This document shows, one piece after another, positions 23,905 through 35,664 of a DNA stretch of 64,000 nt. Source of the stretch: Udeniomyces pyricola (lineage: Eukaryota; Basidiomycota; Tremellomycetes; Cystofilobasidiales; Mrakiaceae); NCBI GenBank assembly GCA_039545295.1, contig BCIK01000004.1, positions 931,389 to 995,388 on the forward strand, in the 5' to 3' direction. Each line of letters begins with the position of its first letter. Position 1 is the first letter of the stretch. The notes under the pieces are model-generated. The model had not been told where the DNA came from, did no database searches, and saw only the letters and a list, made by a program, of their open reading frames with translations. The position numbers and the translations under genes were made by a program.

Positions 23905-24710
23905 GATGGAATATGTTCGATTCGTCCAAATACGTCACAGGTAGGTTGGGGTTATGCTTGGAGAGGACGAGGGAGGAAGGGGGGGAGGGCAGTGGAGAGT
24001 CATGCGATATATCATGTCGATGGGCCGGATCGTAGTTGTACATATATATATATATATATATATATAGTACTGTTCCGTTAACGGGAACTGGGTGATGAAC
24101 GCTAGTAAAGTGGGTCGTTCTCTAAGAAGGCACTGAGCTGTTGGAGGTTGCAGACGGGTCGATCTAGATGGGATATGAACTGAAGTCGAGTCATCAATGA
24201 TAGGTGACGATGACTTTGGCCGTGTGGTGTTGTGAAGGTGTTGGAAAAGGGATGGATGAAGATATCGATACGAATGTTATTGTATATTACTTATATATAT
24301 ATAAGTATATAAAAGTAATGTATATAAGTATATATGAGTAATATATGAGTAATATATAAGTAATATATAAGTAATATATATATATATAAGTAATATAGGA
24401 AGCGGTATCAATTGGAACGCTCCAGCCGAGCAGCCGGCCGGGCGATGAGATAGATGTGAGAGGATAATAGGATGGCAGATGATGATGATGCAGATGCAGA
24501 TGCAGATGATGCAGTCAGTGGCTGATGTGATGAGTCGCCGATCGCCTTGATTTCCCTCTCTTTCTATCACTTGTCAATGGTCCCGGCTTCTTCCTCTTCT
24601 CCTCCCCTCCTGCTCATCGATCATCATCATCATCATCCACAATATCAACCCCGTCCCTTAGCTAGCAGTCCCTGCCTACCTCTACCTATCCTATCCCCTC
24701 CCCTTGACCC
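23905..24710. other. Intergenic with TA and AAGTAATATAT repeats
   Basis: About 800 bases. (TA)n at about 24041-24066 and an AT-rich stretch at 24280-24395 built from AAGTAATATAT-like units are the main content. No gene is supportable. The last 200 bases should be the promoter of the gene at 24711. Confidence 0.65.
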
Positions 24711-27700
24711 ATGAACTTTTCGGCAGGCAAGACTCAGACTCCCTCCCAAAGGCTTCTCGTCAACCTCCTCGAGTACGCATGCATCCCTCCCTCCCTCAGT
24801 GTGACGTTTCGTGCCTGTCTTGGTTCCTCTTCTGGCATGCTCCCTACAAGCTGACGATTCCCCATCCATCCATCCACACTCTTTTGTTTTCCCTCTCTCT
24901 CTCTCTACTTTGTTCATTCACGGTCTCCTTGGTTCCCATCGACCACAGCTCGGAGAAATCCCACGTCGACGCGCTCCTTCAGACCCTCGCGCTCTCGCAC
25001 AACCAACAGGCCGCCCTCAACGCGTACGCGAGCGCGGGGAGGGACGAAGCCCTTGGACTTGCCGTCGGGGGCGTCGTCGGGGTCCTCGGGGAAGATGCCG
25101 AGAGTAGACAAGAGGTACGTTTTCCATGGTTCATACGGGGTCGTCCATCGGGTTCAGACAGTCGATCAAGGCAGAAGGCAAGAGAGGAAGTGTGGGGATG
25201 ACGATCACTTTCCAAGGGGAGGGAGGGTGAGCGCGCGCGCGAGAGAGAGAGAGATAGAGAGCGAGCGACCGAGACTCCCGGGGCCTGGACTCTTTTCCTT
25301 CTTCTTTTTCCTTCTTCTTCTTCTTCTTAGGCTCAGCATTGCTCATCATCCCTCTTGCTTCGTCTCTGATCTCGTGTCCTCATGTAATCCAAACTCCAAC
25401 CGACCCGATATTCCCCATCAGGCATACGCATCCACCTTGTCCAACACCCGGCTCGCTCTCAAAGAGATTCGCGATGCCGAGGAGCAGCTCGCAAACGTCA
25501 CGCGTGATCGAGATATCCTGTACGTCACCCCCATCCGCTCCTCCTACTTCCTCAACATTGCCGTGCTTGTTCTCAACCGTCTCGACAATGTAGCTGATTG
25601 TACACATCCTTTACTACCTGGCTCGACGCTCCTTGTTCCGACCCTTATTCTCATTGGTTCTGACCTCTCATTTCCCCTCATCTTAGCGTGCAGAGAATGA
25701 TCAAGCAGACCAAAAAGAAACCATCCAAATCCGAGCTTCGTTCTCAAGCGACCAACGGCAACGGCTCGTCCCACAACCACTTCTTCAGCCGTCACGACCA
25801 CTCCCACGACACGCCATCATCCCCCTCTGCCTCGTCCTTTGACAAGGCCGGCAAGCTCGAAGAGGCTCAGCTCGAACTCGCCGGGTGCGAGGACACGCTT
25901 CGCAAAGAGGAGCAGCACGTCGAGGGGATCAGAAGGAGAGTCCTTCGAGAGATTTTAGAGGATCGGCTTAGAGCGATGGCAGCGATGGGTCATGCAGTTG
26001 AACGAGCCGCCCAGAGGGGTCTCGTCGAGTTGCATCAGTACTTGGCCGATGGAGGTGAGTCGCGTCGGTCGTCGCTTTCGTTTTGTCGCGTCCATGTGTG
26101 CTTTGCCTGATCATGTGTGTGTGTTTCTATTGTTAATCTCATCTCCTTTTTGCTGGTCGTTTCTATTTCCCCTCCTCTCCTCTCCTTCCCTTCCCTCTCC
26201 TTCTTTCCTCATTCTATCTTCTTCTCTCCTGCCGCGTGCTGTATCGTGACGTCATCGCCTTAGCCCCCGACTTGAGCGGCGTCCCGCGCCAACGCAAGCA
26301 CTACACACCCTCCGTCGACTCGAACACGCCCTCTCTGGCCCCCTCCCAATCGGCATCCCAGGTCGAAGCTCGCGAGTACTCATCCGATGAGGAATCCATC
26401 TCGAACCGTCGTCACAGTCGCGTCGTCTCGGGCGCTGGCAGCCAACGCGAATCGGGTCTCCAGTCCGTCATTGAGACGGATTCGTCCGACGATGAAGGCA
26501 ACGTTCAGGTCGTCGAGAACAAGCCTCGCGCGACCCGACAGACGGCGAGTGACGTTGGCTCGTCCAAGCAACGCGCCAACTCGACCAAGCGATCCACCCT
26601 CGCCGCATCGGCCGTCCCGCCCCCGGCTCCTTCCTCGACATGGAACAAGCGTCGATCGACAGCGACCAACAGCTCGTACGCCAACGCTCGCGACGGGAAC
26701 CGATCCGACTCTTCGTCCGACGGCGAGAATACCCTTCGCAACGGGACCCGAGGTGGACGTAAGGCCCAGTCCGACGTCGGATTCAATGGTAAACCCAAGG
26801 GATCCGGTGGCGTCTTTGGTCGTCGCAACTCGTTCAGCCGTCGCAACTCGGGCTCGTCGTTTGGTGGCGGAAGCGAGACGGGCTCGATTCGCAAGAAAAA
26901 GGGCTTCTTTGCGTCGTTCAAGTCACTCTTCTCGAACAATCCATCGGGCGGCTCGAGTCGAGGTGGTGGTCGACCGGGTTCGCCCGATTCGATGGCCTCG
27001 TCGAGTGTCGGGACGAGTACTCGCAAGTCGACTGGATGGTCGACTCGAACCGATAGCAACGCCAAGAAGATGAGGAGCGTTGGAGGCTTTGGTCGAGGTG
27101 GGAACGATGGCAGTTCGGACGAGGACGAAGGCATCGCGGGTGGAGGTAGCAGTAGTAACCGAGCGGGCCTCGTGAGCGTTACCAACGTCGCACGTATGCA
27201 GAAGGGTAAGAAGCCAGCTGCTGGAGCCGCAGAGGGAGGGGATCAGTGGTTGATTGAGCAGGCCGTCGCCGGTGGAGGTCGACCGCCCGTCAAGAGGAAT
27301 TCTAGCTCCAAGAGTACCATCAAGGGATTCCAGATGACCAAGGACGCTACCGTCGTTCCCTCTGCTTCATCAAACGTGGGCAAGAAGGGTGTATCGACTT
27401 CGGCCTCGTCCTCTGCCGTTGCGTCCAACACGGCTCTCGGTCGCTCCAAGTCGGCCAAGACCCCTTCCAAGTCGACATCGTCTCCTGCCCTCGCAGCAGG
27501 CGCCATTGCCGTTTCTAAACCCCCCGCCGCCATCTCGGGCCTCAAGAAATCCGCCTCGACGACGGCGACGAAAGCTTCCTCGACCGCCACGAAGAAGACG
27601 ACGGCCACCGCCGCCGCCGCCGCGGCCAAGCCAGATGGACCGGTCCTGTTTGAGATCAAGGCGCCCAAGAGTAACAATCCTGGAGCGGGATTGACGCTTC

Positions 27701-28309
27701 CTCGAGCGCCGGGATCGTCGATCGTCTTACCATCGATGCTGGCTCCTCCATCGTCGTCTTCGTCCCCATCTTCCCCACTTACCTCTTCTTCTTCTGCTTC
27801 CAATCGAAGGAACCTTAACTCTACCTCCCCCACCACCACGACGAAATCCTCAACAGCCACTGCAGCTAATGGTGCGACCGTCAAACGATCTAACTCGTAC
27901 ACTCCCGTTTCGACCGATTCGAATGAGAACCAACGTGTTCCGACCCATCGCGTGGCATCGCCCCCTCCTCGATCGGCCATGAAGAAAGGATCCTCAGGCT
28001 CAGCTAACTCGTCCATCGTGGGGATCAATACCAATGGAACAACGACGACGACGATTAATCCTTCATTGGGAACGATGGGTGGTGGAGGTGGGAACTTTGG
28101 ATTGGCACCCCCTTTGCCGACGTTGTTTGGCGTGACGGCTCCTCCTCCACTGCCGGTGTTTACCTCGTCGATCCCGAACCCAACGACGACGACGACGACG
28201 AAGGAGACGGATACGGATGCGGAGAGTGTTTATGAGACGGGATTGGAGGACAACGATGGCGAAGGGGATGAAGATGATGGAAATGAGACTGATCGAGGAC
28301 CGAGTGTTA

Positions 28310-28341
<32 letters not shown>

Positions 28342-28968
28342 GATGGTGTGGCGGTGGGGTCGACGACGACGACGACGGCAGCAGCAGCGGCGACGGAACA
28401 GACGTTGGGTCGTCGAAAGTCGGTTAGGATGGATGTGAGTTGGGTTTGGATTCCTTTTTTCTTCTTGTTCTTTTCTTTATATTTGCCGACGTTGAACCCC
28501 CCCCCCCTCTCCCCCCACCTCCCCACCCTATCCCAACCCCTTCTTGTGCATTCACAGGTCCCTCCGACTCCAACGCTCGACTCCAACTCCAAGACTTCTT
28601 TCCTCGGTCCGACGGCGGCGGCGGCGACAACCTCCTATTCGTCTACCTTCAAATCCAACCCAATCAACGCTTCTTTCCCGAACTCGACTTCTACTTCGAC
28701 TATCACCCCAAGCAACAGCAGCATCAGTGGCGCTCCTCACCACCACCCGACGACGTCTCGAGCGGAAGAGCCCGTGGTTGGGTACGAACCTGGAGGGTGG
28801 TCGACTCGGATCGGAAGGGCGAGAGCGGATGAGTCATCGGATGAGGAAGATGAGGATGAAGGGGAGTATGCGACGGCGAGGAGGGCTATGGCAGCGGCGA
28901 GTAGGCATATGATGAAGGCGGGGAAACCGAAAGTTAAGAAGGGGACTAAGGGGGGCGTCAAGGGTTGA
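24711..28968 (+). CDS. Possible Pil1/BAR-like eisosome-type protein with long disordered tail (1091 aa)
   Basis: Six exons in phase: 24711-24772, 24949-25114, 25422-25519, 25687-26054, 26264-28434, 28558-28968. Residues 1-235 are largely helical: an amphipathic N-terminus (MNFSAGKTQTP), then long helices including RLALKEIRDAEEQL, KLEEAQLELAG and REILEDRLRAMAAMGHAVERA. The order of helices recalls the BAR fold of Pil1/Lsp1 eisosome proteins, which shape plasma-membrane furrows; the similarity is weak and inferred by eye. Residues 236-1091 are Ser/Gly/Thr/Lys-rich and disordered, with phosphosite-like SDDE and SSDEE clusters, a glutamine run (CAG repeat at about 28312-28337) and poly-Ala and poly-Thr runs. 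The C-terminus has GYEPGGWSTRIGRARADESSD, then a basic end. The last intron has a length divisible by three and no stop. Confidence 0.75.
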
Positions 28969-30122
28969 TTTGAGGGAAGGAAGGGAATTGCGGAGAGGAA
29001 AGGAAGGGAAAAACACATTCCCCTCGATTGAAAATACAAATAAAAATAAAATAAAAAATAAAAACAAAAACAAAATAGTCATAATCAACGTTTCTTCCTC
29101 CGTTTATCTTTCCTCTTTCTCTTTTGTCAGCCTTGACCTGCAGGAAGAAACCTCTTTTTCTTTCTTTCACTCTTGATATATATTTATATTCTCATCGCTC
29201 TCGCTCCGGTTTTCCCCTCTATTCAGTCCTAATTAGCTTATTACTATGTAGTTCGTTCATATTCGGGGTTCTCATTCGTTCGTTCGCCGGTTCGTTCGTT
29301 TGTCCATGCAGGGAAATTCGAGAGGAGGAGGGGAGGGGGGGGGGGCAGATCAGTGTTACAGTGTTCATATTTTGTCAAGCTCGTTTATATATAAAAACGT
29401 GTGTACGTCGGGTGTCTGTCTGTATAAGTCATGAGGGGGGGGGGGGTCCTCTCGACGCACCTAGCTTTTTTTATATGTTTATGTTATTTTTGGTTTCATG
29501 TATATGTTCTTGGGATGCTTTTGTAGAGTTGGCTGATCTCTGTGTGTGTGGCATAAATATCTTGACAGATGCCAAAATTCCATGATCGAGGTGTAGACGG
29601 ATGTTATATATATATATATATGCATGCGGTACGCGTGATGAAGATCGAATCAGCTGAAAAAAAATCGACCGACACACATACATATATATATATACACACT
29701 TGTATACACGTACGACGTTACTCCGATCGATTCACGACTATGTTTCTCCATCATTCGCTCGCGCAGGTTCAGATATGATTTATCGATCGGGTTGGTCCCC
29801 CCCCCCCCGGCCCCGCTCTAGCTAGCTAGTTCAAGGGGGTTCCCATTCATTTCCTTTTTCACACACTTCAAACAGAAACCCAAAAGAAGACGAGAAAAAA
29901 AAATGATTCAATAGTTAATGATATCAACCATCAGGAAACCTCACCGCAACCCAACCTCACCGCAACCCAACCTCACCGCAACCCAACCTCACCGCAAACC
30001 AACCCAACCCAACCCAACACAACCCAGCGGCTTCACGACATCTCTCCCCGTTTCTATGGGAACCCCAAAAGGCTAGGACAACGAAAGGTTTCGACCGGAA
30101 AAAACCATGGAATGACCAAAAG
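28969..30122. other. Convergent 3' flanks with microsatellites
   Basis: About 1.15 kb between converging genes. The content is AT-rich runs (29595-29622, 29670-29700), G runs at 29336-29345 and 29434-29446, a C run at 29798-29808 and the tandem repeat listed separately. The frame 29124-29585 is not supported by any domain. Confidence 0.6.
29938..29998. repeat. Tandem 16-base repeat
   Basis: Nearly four copies of a unit CCTCACCGCAACCCAA run head to tail, then degrade into ACCCAACCCAACCC up to about 30025. It lies at the 3' side of NCL1 and is not inside a coding exon. Confidence 0.8.
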
Positions 30123-33100
30123 CTAGAGCGTCTCGGACTTTCCATCGCCACCCGTCTCTTCCTGTTGCATCACGACGTCTCCCTCCTTCTTCCCTCCTTC
30201 CTCCTCTCCCTTCTCGCCCTCCCCAGCCACAGCCGCAGCAGCCGTAGCGGAAGGCTGAGGAGGATGATGGATCGTTCCTCCGACAGGCGTCGGACCCACG
30301 AGGTCTCGACCAAACACCCGGTTCGAAAGCGCCGTCTTTTCCTTTTTGGCAATCATCATCGACATGGAGTTTTTCGCTTTCCACAACGGGAACGTCAAGG
30401 GGGAACGGAGGCTTGGGTTGAGAGAGAAAAAAAAAAGGAAAGAAGAGAAAGGGGGAGGGGGGGGGAGGGGGAGGCAAGGTTGGTTTAATAGGGTTTGATG
30501 GTTAAAGGGACGCGAAGCTTTTTGGGTTTTTTTTTTTTTAATATATAGTTACCTTCCACCTTCGACTTGACCGGGCGCGACTTCAAAGATGATGCTCCCA
30601 ATGGGCGCGTCGGCAAAGATCTCCTTGAGCGGGCTCGAGAACCGAGCGATCTGTTTCGACCCCAAAGAAAAAAAGGNNNNNNNNNNNNNNNNNNNNNNNN
30701 NNNNNNNNNNNNNNNNNNNNNNNNNNNNNNNNNNNNNNNNNNNNNNNNNNNNNNNNNNNNNNNNNNNNNNNNNNNNNNNNNNNNNNNNNNNNNNNNNNNN
30801 NNNNNNNNNNNNNNNNNNNNNGGGGGGGGATGTGAAAAGTGAGGATCAGCAACTTGATTTTTTTTGGATGTTGGATCGAGGACGATGAAGAGTGGGATCA
30901 AACGTGATAGTCCATCAAAATTACTAAGCGAACCACTAAATCCCCTCCCTCTCAAACAATAACACAAAGAAAGCAAGCAAGTGAAACGAAAAAGATTTTC
31001 CGCCCTTACCAAAGGATAATGGCTCTCCAACAAGACCTTCATATCCGCCAACGTTCCCTTGACGATCTTGGTTTCCTCATCGACGTACGGCAACAAGACC
31101 CCGAGGCCTTCGGCCGTCGCTCGCCACTTGCATGGTACGTCCTCGCCCGGCGTGTCCTGTCGCGCAAAGAGCTTGACACCGGCAGAGATGAGACGAAGGC
31201 GGGTGTAGTCGTTGTTTTGGATGATCGTCTATGGGTTTGGAGGAGGAAATGAGATCAAAGAAAAGAAAGAAAGAGAAAAAAAAAAGAAAGAAAAAGAAGA
31301 GAAAAACAGGGGGAGACGCAAGAGACATGGAAAAAAGGAAGTATGATGTCAATCGTTCGTACACTTGTTTCTATACACCAATAAACGAGGTGAAAAATCA
31401 CTCGGCTCAAAGGGTCTAATACTTCCTTGCTCCTCCCCCTCTCAATCCCTTTCCACACTCATGACTACTCTATCAGAGGGAGAAACAAAGTCAAATGATC
31501 AAATCCTCGTAACTGACCTTGACGAGATCCGAAGCGTAGTAGACGGATCGAACGGTACCCTCGTTTTCGTTTCGCGTGTAGAGATGCGTCGTCTTGAAGT
31601 CGGGTTTCAAACCGAAGAAGTCACTGCATAAAAAAAGGAAGGAAAAGAGTGTTCAAGAAGGAGGAAGGTGGGTGGGTAGGATCAGTTTGTGGGTGGATGA
31701 TGGATTGGATGTTTCTCGCCTGATTTTCTGGAGAGAACGACGCTTTTTTTTTTTTTTTATCTCTCTCGATTTGCTTTCCCGACGTTCCTTTCCCGCCCCC
31801 CCTTAAGAAACCCCTTCTACCTCTTCCCTCCACGCCCTTCGCCTCACTCATCAGCTCATCAACAAAACGGAGACACTCACACGGCGACCTTGACCTCCTC
31901 CCTGTTCTCATCGAGGAAAAAGTACGGGTCCTCCTTGAAGCTCAAGTCGGGCTTGGCGGCGTTCGTTCGAATCTCATGCGTCGGTTCGGGCTTAGGGGTG
32001 TTATCACCCGTCGACGAGGCCTCGTTACGAGGCTTCTTGGAGTCGGGAGAGGCACCCGTCGGGGAAGGAGAGATGGATCGCTTGACACCCGTCGTCAGAG
32101 GATTATCAATGGACCTAGATGAGTCATGAGAATAAATAGATACAACGACATCGATCAAGGAGTTGGGACTGTGTTTAGCGGGATGAAGAGAGCAGGGAAG
32201 GTTTTGTGAGGAGAAGAGGGAGAAGAAAGGGGGGGAGGGTTAGAGGACTTGCTCTAGTGGTTCGTCCGAAGGAGCTCCAGCGGTTCCAGGCTCGGTGGGG
32301 ATGATGGAATCAACGACGGCCTCGGTCCTAGACAAAGGCCATTTCAAGTCATAAAAAAAAAAGCGAGATCATCAAGTTCAGCCATAGTCAACGTCACCAA
32401 GGAGGGAATAATCAAGACACCCAAGAGTGAGGGGACTCACGTTGGCTCCGGCACGATCCTTTGTTCTTTCTCGTCGGGAACAGGGGTGGAAGCAGAAGAC
32501 ACATCGGGAGTCTGAGCCTTTTCGAGGACAGTCACAAAGAACCCTCCGGTGTCGTTGTCCTGAGGGTACATCCTCAGACTGAGATGACCACGGCGGCAGT
32601 GGGAGAGCGTCGAGAAAGGAGGAAGCGGGAGAAGGAATAGACATATGAGTCGCTTATACACACAGGGAAACGATCTGGACAGAATGAAAAAAGAGCACTA
32701 ACCACTTCTCCAGTCCCTGCTCGGCTCCATTGCCAGCGGGCCAGAACGTCTTTGGGATCTTCTCCTTCATCGCCGCGGTCGACTTGGGCGAAGCGTAAAA
32801 CTCGTCGTATGTTTCGTAGATGTCGGTGTCCCGACCGACGGCAGCCTTCCAAGTGGTAAGTCCGCCTCGTCGCTTGAGGGCAGGAAGCTTTTCGGTCACG
32901 TCAATGATCTTGAAAGCTTTTTTTTTTCGTCAAATACAAAGGGAAGGAACGAAAGTCAGAGCCAAAGAGACGAAAAGAGACCTAATCATCAAGTCAACAA
33001 GAAGGAGGTGCAATCGATTACGAACCAGAGTTTCGGTTAAGGGCAGCAGACACGACAGCTTCGTTCTCGACCGGGTTGAAAGAGCACGTCGAGTAAACGA

Positions 33101-35191
33101 GTCGACCTCCAGGCTTGAGCAAGTCCATCGCTCGGAGAAGGATTCGAAGCTGAAGGCTATATCGACGACACCCAACCGAGATGCGTGATGCAGGAGAGAG
33201 GGTGGTCGAGGAAAGAGATAAGAGGGATGTGAGCGGATAGAAACTAAGGCCAAATGGATTTATCGGGTCCCATGAGATACGTACGAGTGCAGACCGTTAG
33301 CGTCCCCAGCGCTCCATTTAGACCAGATGTTGGCGTTCTTTCGCATGGTTCCATCTCCTGAGCATCTGTTTTGAAGGGAAAACCATGAGAGAGAAAAACG
33401 TCAGGACCAGTCACAAAGTCGTTTTCTTCTTCTATTCCTTCATAGCGGATGGCATAGAGAGTTCGAACTTACGGGACATCGCAGAGGATCCGGTCGAACA
33501 ACAGGTTCTTCATGCCAAACTTAGCTTGACCCTCGGGACCAAGAGAGATCTTGGGGAACTACTCGGAGTCCATCATAGTCCAACAACACAAGATGTGACC
33601 GAGACATGAGTGTTCAGACTGCCGTTCTATCCACATCCATCGATCTGTCGATTCACAGCGAGGAACCAGATAAACCGAACAAGAAAGAAAAAAAGGGTGA
33701 CAACCGTCGAAGGAAACTTTGGGACTTACCCTCGAAGCGTCCAAGTTGGTGATACAGACGTTAGCGCTAGGCAACCTTGAACTCTGATGAACGAGGAGAT
33801 GTGCTCGCTTCTGATCGCTGTCGTTGGCGACGACGAGACCTTGAGGAATGTTAACGGTGGCAGAGGTGCTAGAGGAAGGGGGAGTGGTGTGGAGAGCTTC
33901 GAGAATCTGGGCTGTTTTGGAACCCGGAGCGGCGCACATGTCGAGGACCTGAAGAAGGAAAGGCAAAGTTGCATTCAAAGACAGAGAGATGTACAGAGGT
34001 GAATCGATGAACCATCAACGACACAGGAGATTCTGGCCGGAGAGAGAGAAAGAGATCAGAAGGTGAGACTGACGTAGTGTTGAGGTTGAACATCGAGAAG
34101 AAGAGGAGGAATCATCGAAACGGCTTCTTGACGAGAGAGGTTTCCCTAAGTGGATAAATAAATAAAAACACACATTCCAAAGCCCGTTGTAAATTAGTTC
34201 TCGGTCTCGTCAGATGCTCAATCTATTATGAGAAGTGGTGTCGGCCAGATACGATGCGGGACGCGACGTACGACATCAGTCTCATAGACGAGGAACTGCT
34301 GAAGCTTCTTGTACTCCTTGCTCTTTCGAATGATCTGCTTGCCGACGTTGACCTGCCACCCAAGACCATCAGGGTACCTGTCAAAGAAGATACACATCCA
34401 GAGCTGAAGCTTTAGCTCATGTATGAGACCGAGTCCGAGGGGGACAAAGGTGAGTAAGCGCGACGCGACGTACCAAGGCAATTGGGATGGGATCGGCTGC
34501 TTGACGCCGTCGAGCTCGACTTCGCTCAGGTAAGGGACGTAATGGGTCTTCATGTGATCGTTGATGTCCTGGGCAGTCCTACAACTCGCGTAGTTCGGGT
34601 TCAGGGGGAAAAAAGGAGGATATCATCGAGTCAGTACGACCACATGCGAGAGGGAAGTTCACAAGGTGCTGAACTAAATTGGGGTCGGGACTGACGACCT
34701 GCTGCCGGTGAATCGGAAAGTCGTCGGAAGGTCTGCCCTCAGGGCCTCCATGAATTGATCCCAGTTATCCTCGGGAATGATATGCTGAGCCTAAGGTAAA
34801 CAAGCGCGTATTCGACCCCGTTGACGACGCGTCAGTATGAGTCAAGTCCAAGGATGAACAGGCAGCGAACAGTGACGGCGGCGTCGACCGTGTACACACC
34901 TTGTAGTACTTCTCAAAGTTGGCATTGGTTGTCTCGATGCTCTTCCAATCGCCCCTCGCCGCCTTGGGGACATTCTGGAGGTCCGGCTTGTCGTTGGCGG
35001 TTCCCTCTCCAGTCCTGTCTTTCTTGGAGCCTTTGTTCTTCTGTGAGTTGAGTGTCACGGCGCGAAGCGAGGGCGTGTCAGCTTGGATGCCCGGCTCTCG
35101 ATCGATGAGGCTGGTACCGCTCAGGCCTACCAGAGACACAGCCGCAAGGAAGAAAGAGCCGAGAGCGAGGAATCACCTTAAACTTTCCCAT
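30123..35191 (-). CDS. NCL1: tRNA (cytosine-5-)-methyltransferase Ncl1/Trm4 (NSUN2 family)
   Basis: Eighteen exons close in phase to 806 aa: 35191-35177, 35040-34900, 34790-34699, 34578-34474, 34377-34272, 34145-34074, 33948-33730, 33558-33473, 33365-33285, 33156-33026, 32916-32703, 32578-32441, 32327-32253, 32114-31881, 31623-31518, 31228-31010, 30650-30553, 30411-30123. The SAM-binding motif is [12 protein letters not shown] (from residue 178). Catalytic cysteines lie in motif IV DVPCSGDG (Cys280) and motif [10 protein letters not shown] (Cys330). [15 protein letters not shown] (421 on) and the DFFGLKPDF region match the Trm4 C-terminus. The enzyme makes m5C at several tRNA positions in the nucleus. 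Exon 1 codes only MGKFK. The intron at 32252-32115 is GC-AG. A gap of 145 N (30677-30821) lies inside the intron before exon 17, so no coding base is visibly lost. Confidence 0.95.
30677..30821. other. Assembly gap (145 N)
   Basis: A run of N with poly-G immediately on its right side and A/G-rich DNA on its left. It falls inside an NCL1 intron. A homopolymer or simple repeat is the likely cause of the break. Confidence 0.95.
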
Positions 35192-35664
35192 GATTGATGC
35201 GTGTGTCAAGTGAGAAACGGAGACTGTAGAAGGAAGGGTGGGGTGGAGGGTATGTTTTGGAAGAGGGGAGGGATTGGGCGCTGGCTGAGTTGGGGGAGGC
35301 CGAACCGAAATCTCATCGGGGATAATCCAATTTTTTTTGTTTTTGTTTTTGTTTTGTTTCTACTTTTCCCCCCCATCGATCTGGCCATTTACATCACTAG
35401 TATACCATTCTCAAAGACCCTCGACCACTTGTAGAACGTACTGCATCGAGGAATATCAAAAGTGATACATTCATTGATCTAGATACTTCCTGCACTGCGC
35501 TGCATTATGAGCCTGAACGTCCTGAACCTCCTCCCTCCGGCCACGGTTTCGATCATCAAATGATTCTTAACCCGCTCTTCTTTCAACAGCTCTTGCACAG
35601 ACCTTCTACCCCCCCCCTTCCCCCTCGACCCCTTCTATCATCTCAACACCTCTATAAATAAAGC
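35192..35664. other. NCL1 promoter and AVT gene 3' flank
   Basis: About 470 bases with no gene. (GTTTTT)n-like sequence near 35331-35358 and C runs at 35369-35374 and 35610-35618 are the only notable items. Confidence 0.6.

Noticed and set aside
24041..24066. (TA)n as an origin or attachment site
   Set aside because: Simple AT microsatellites are frequent here and nothing else marks an origin.
26387..28034. Long frames on both strands inside the Pil1/BAR-like gene
   Set aside because: They are shadows of the Ser/Thr-rich coding sequence; codon bias and the exon phases support only the main frame.
29938..30025. CRISPR-like or telomeric array
   Set aside because: Repeats are contiguous without spacers and the unit is not a telomere repeat.
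30560..31096. Frames spanning the N gap
   Set aside because: They exist only because N is read as open; the NCL1 exons on both sides are joined by splicing.
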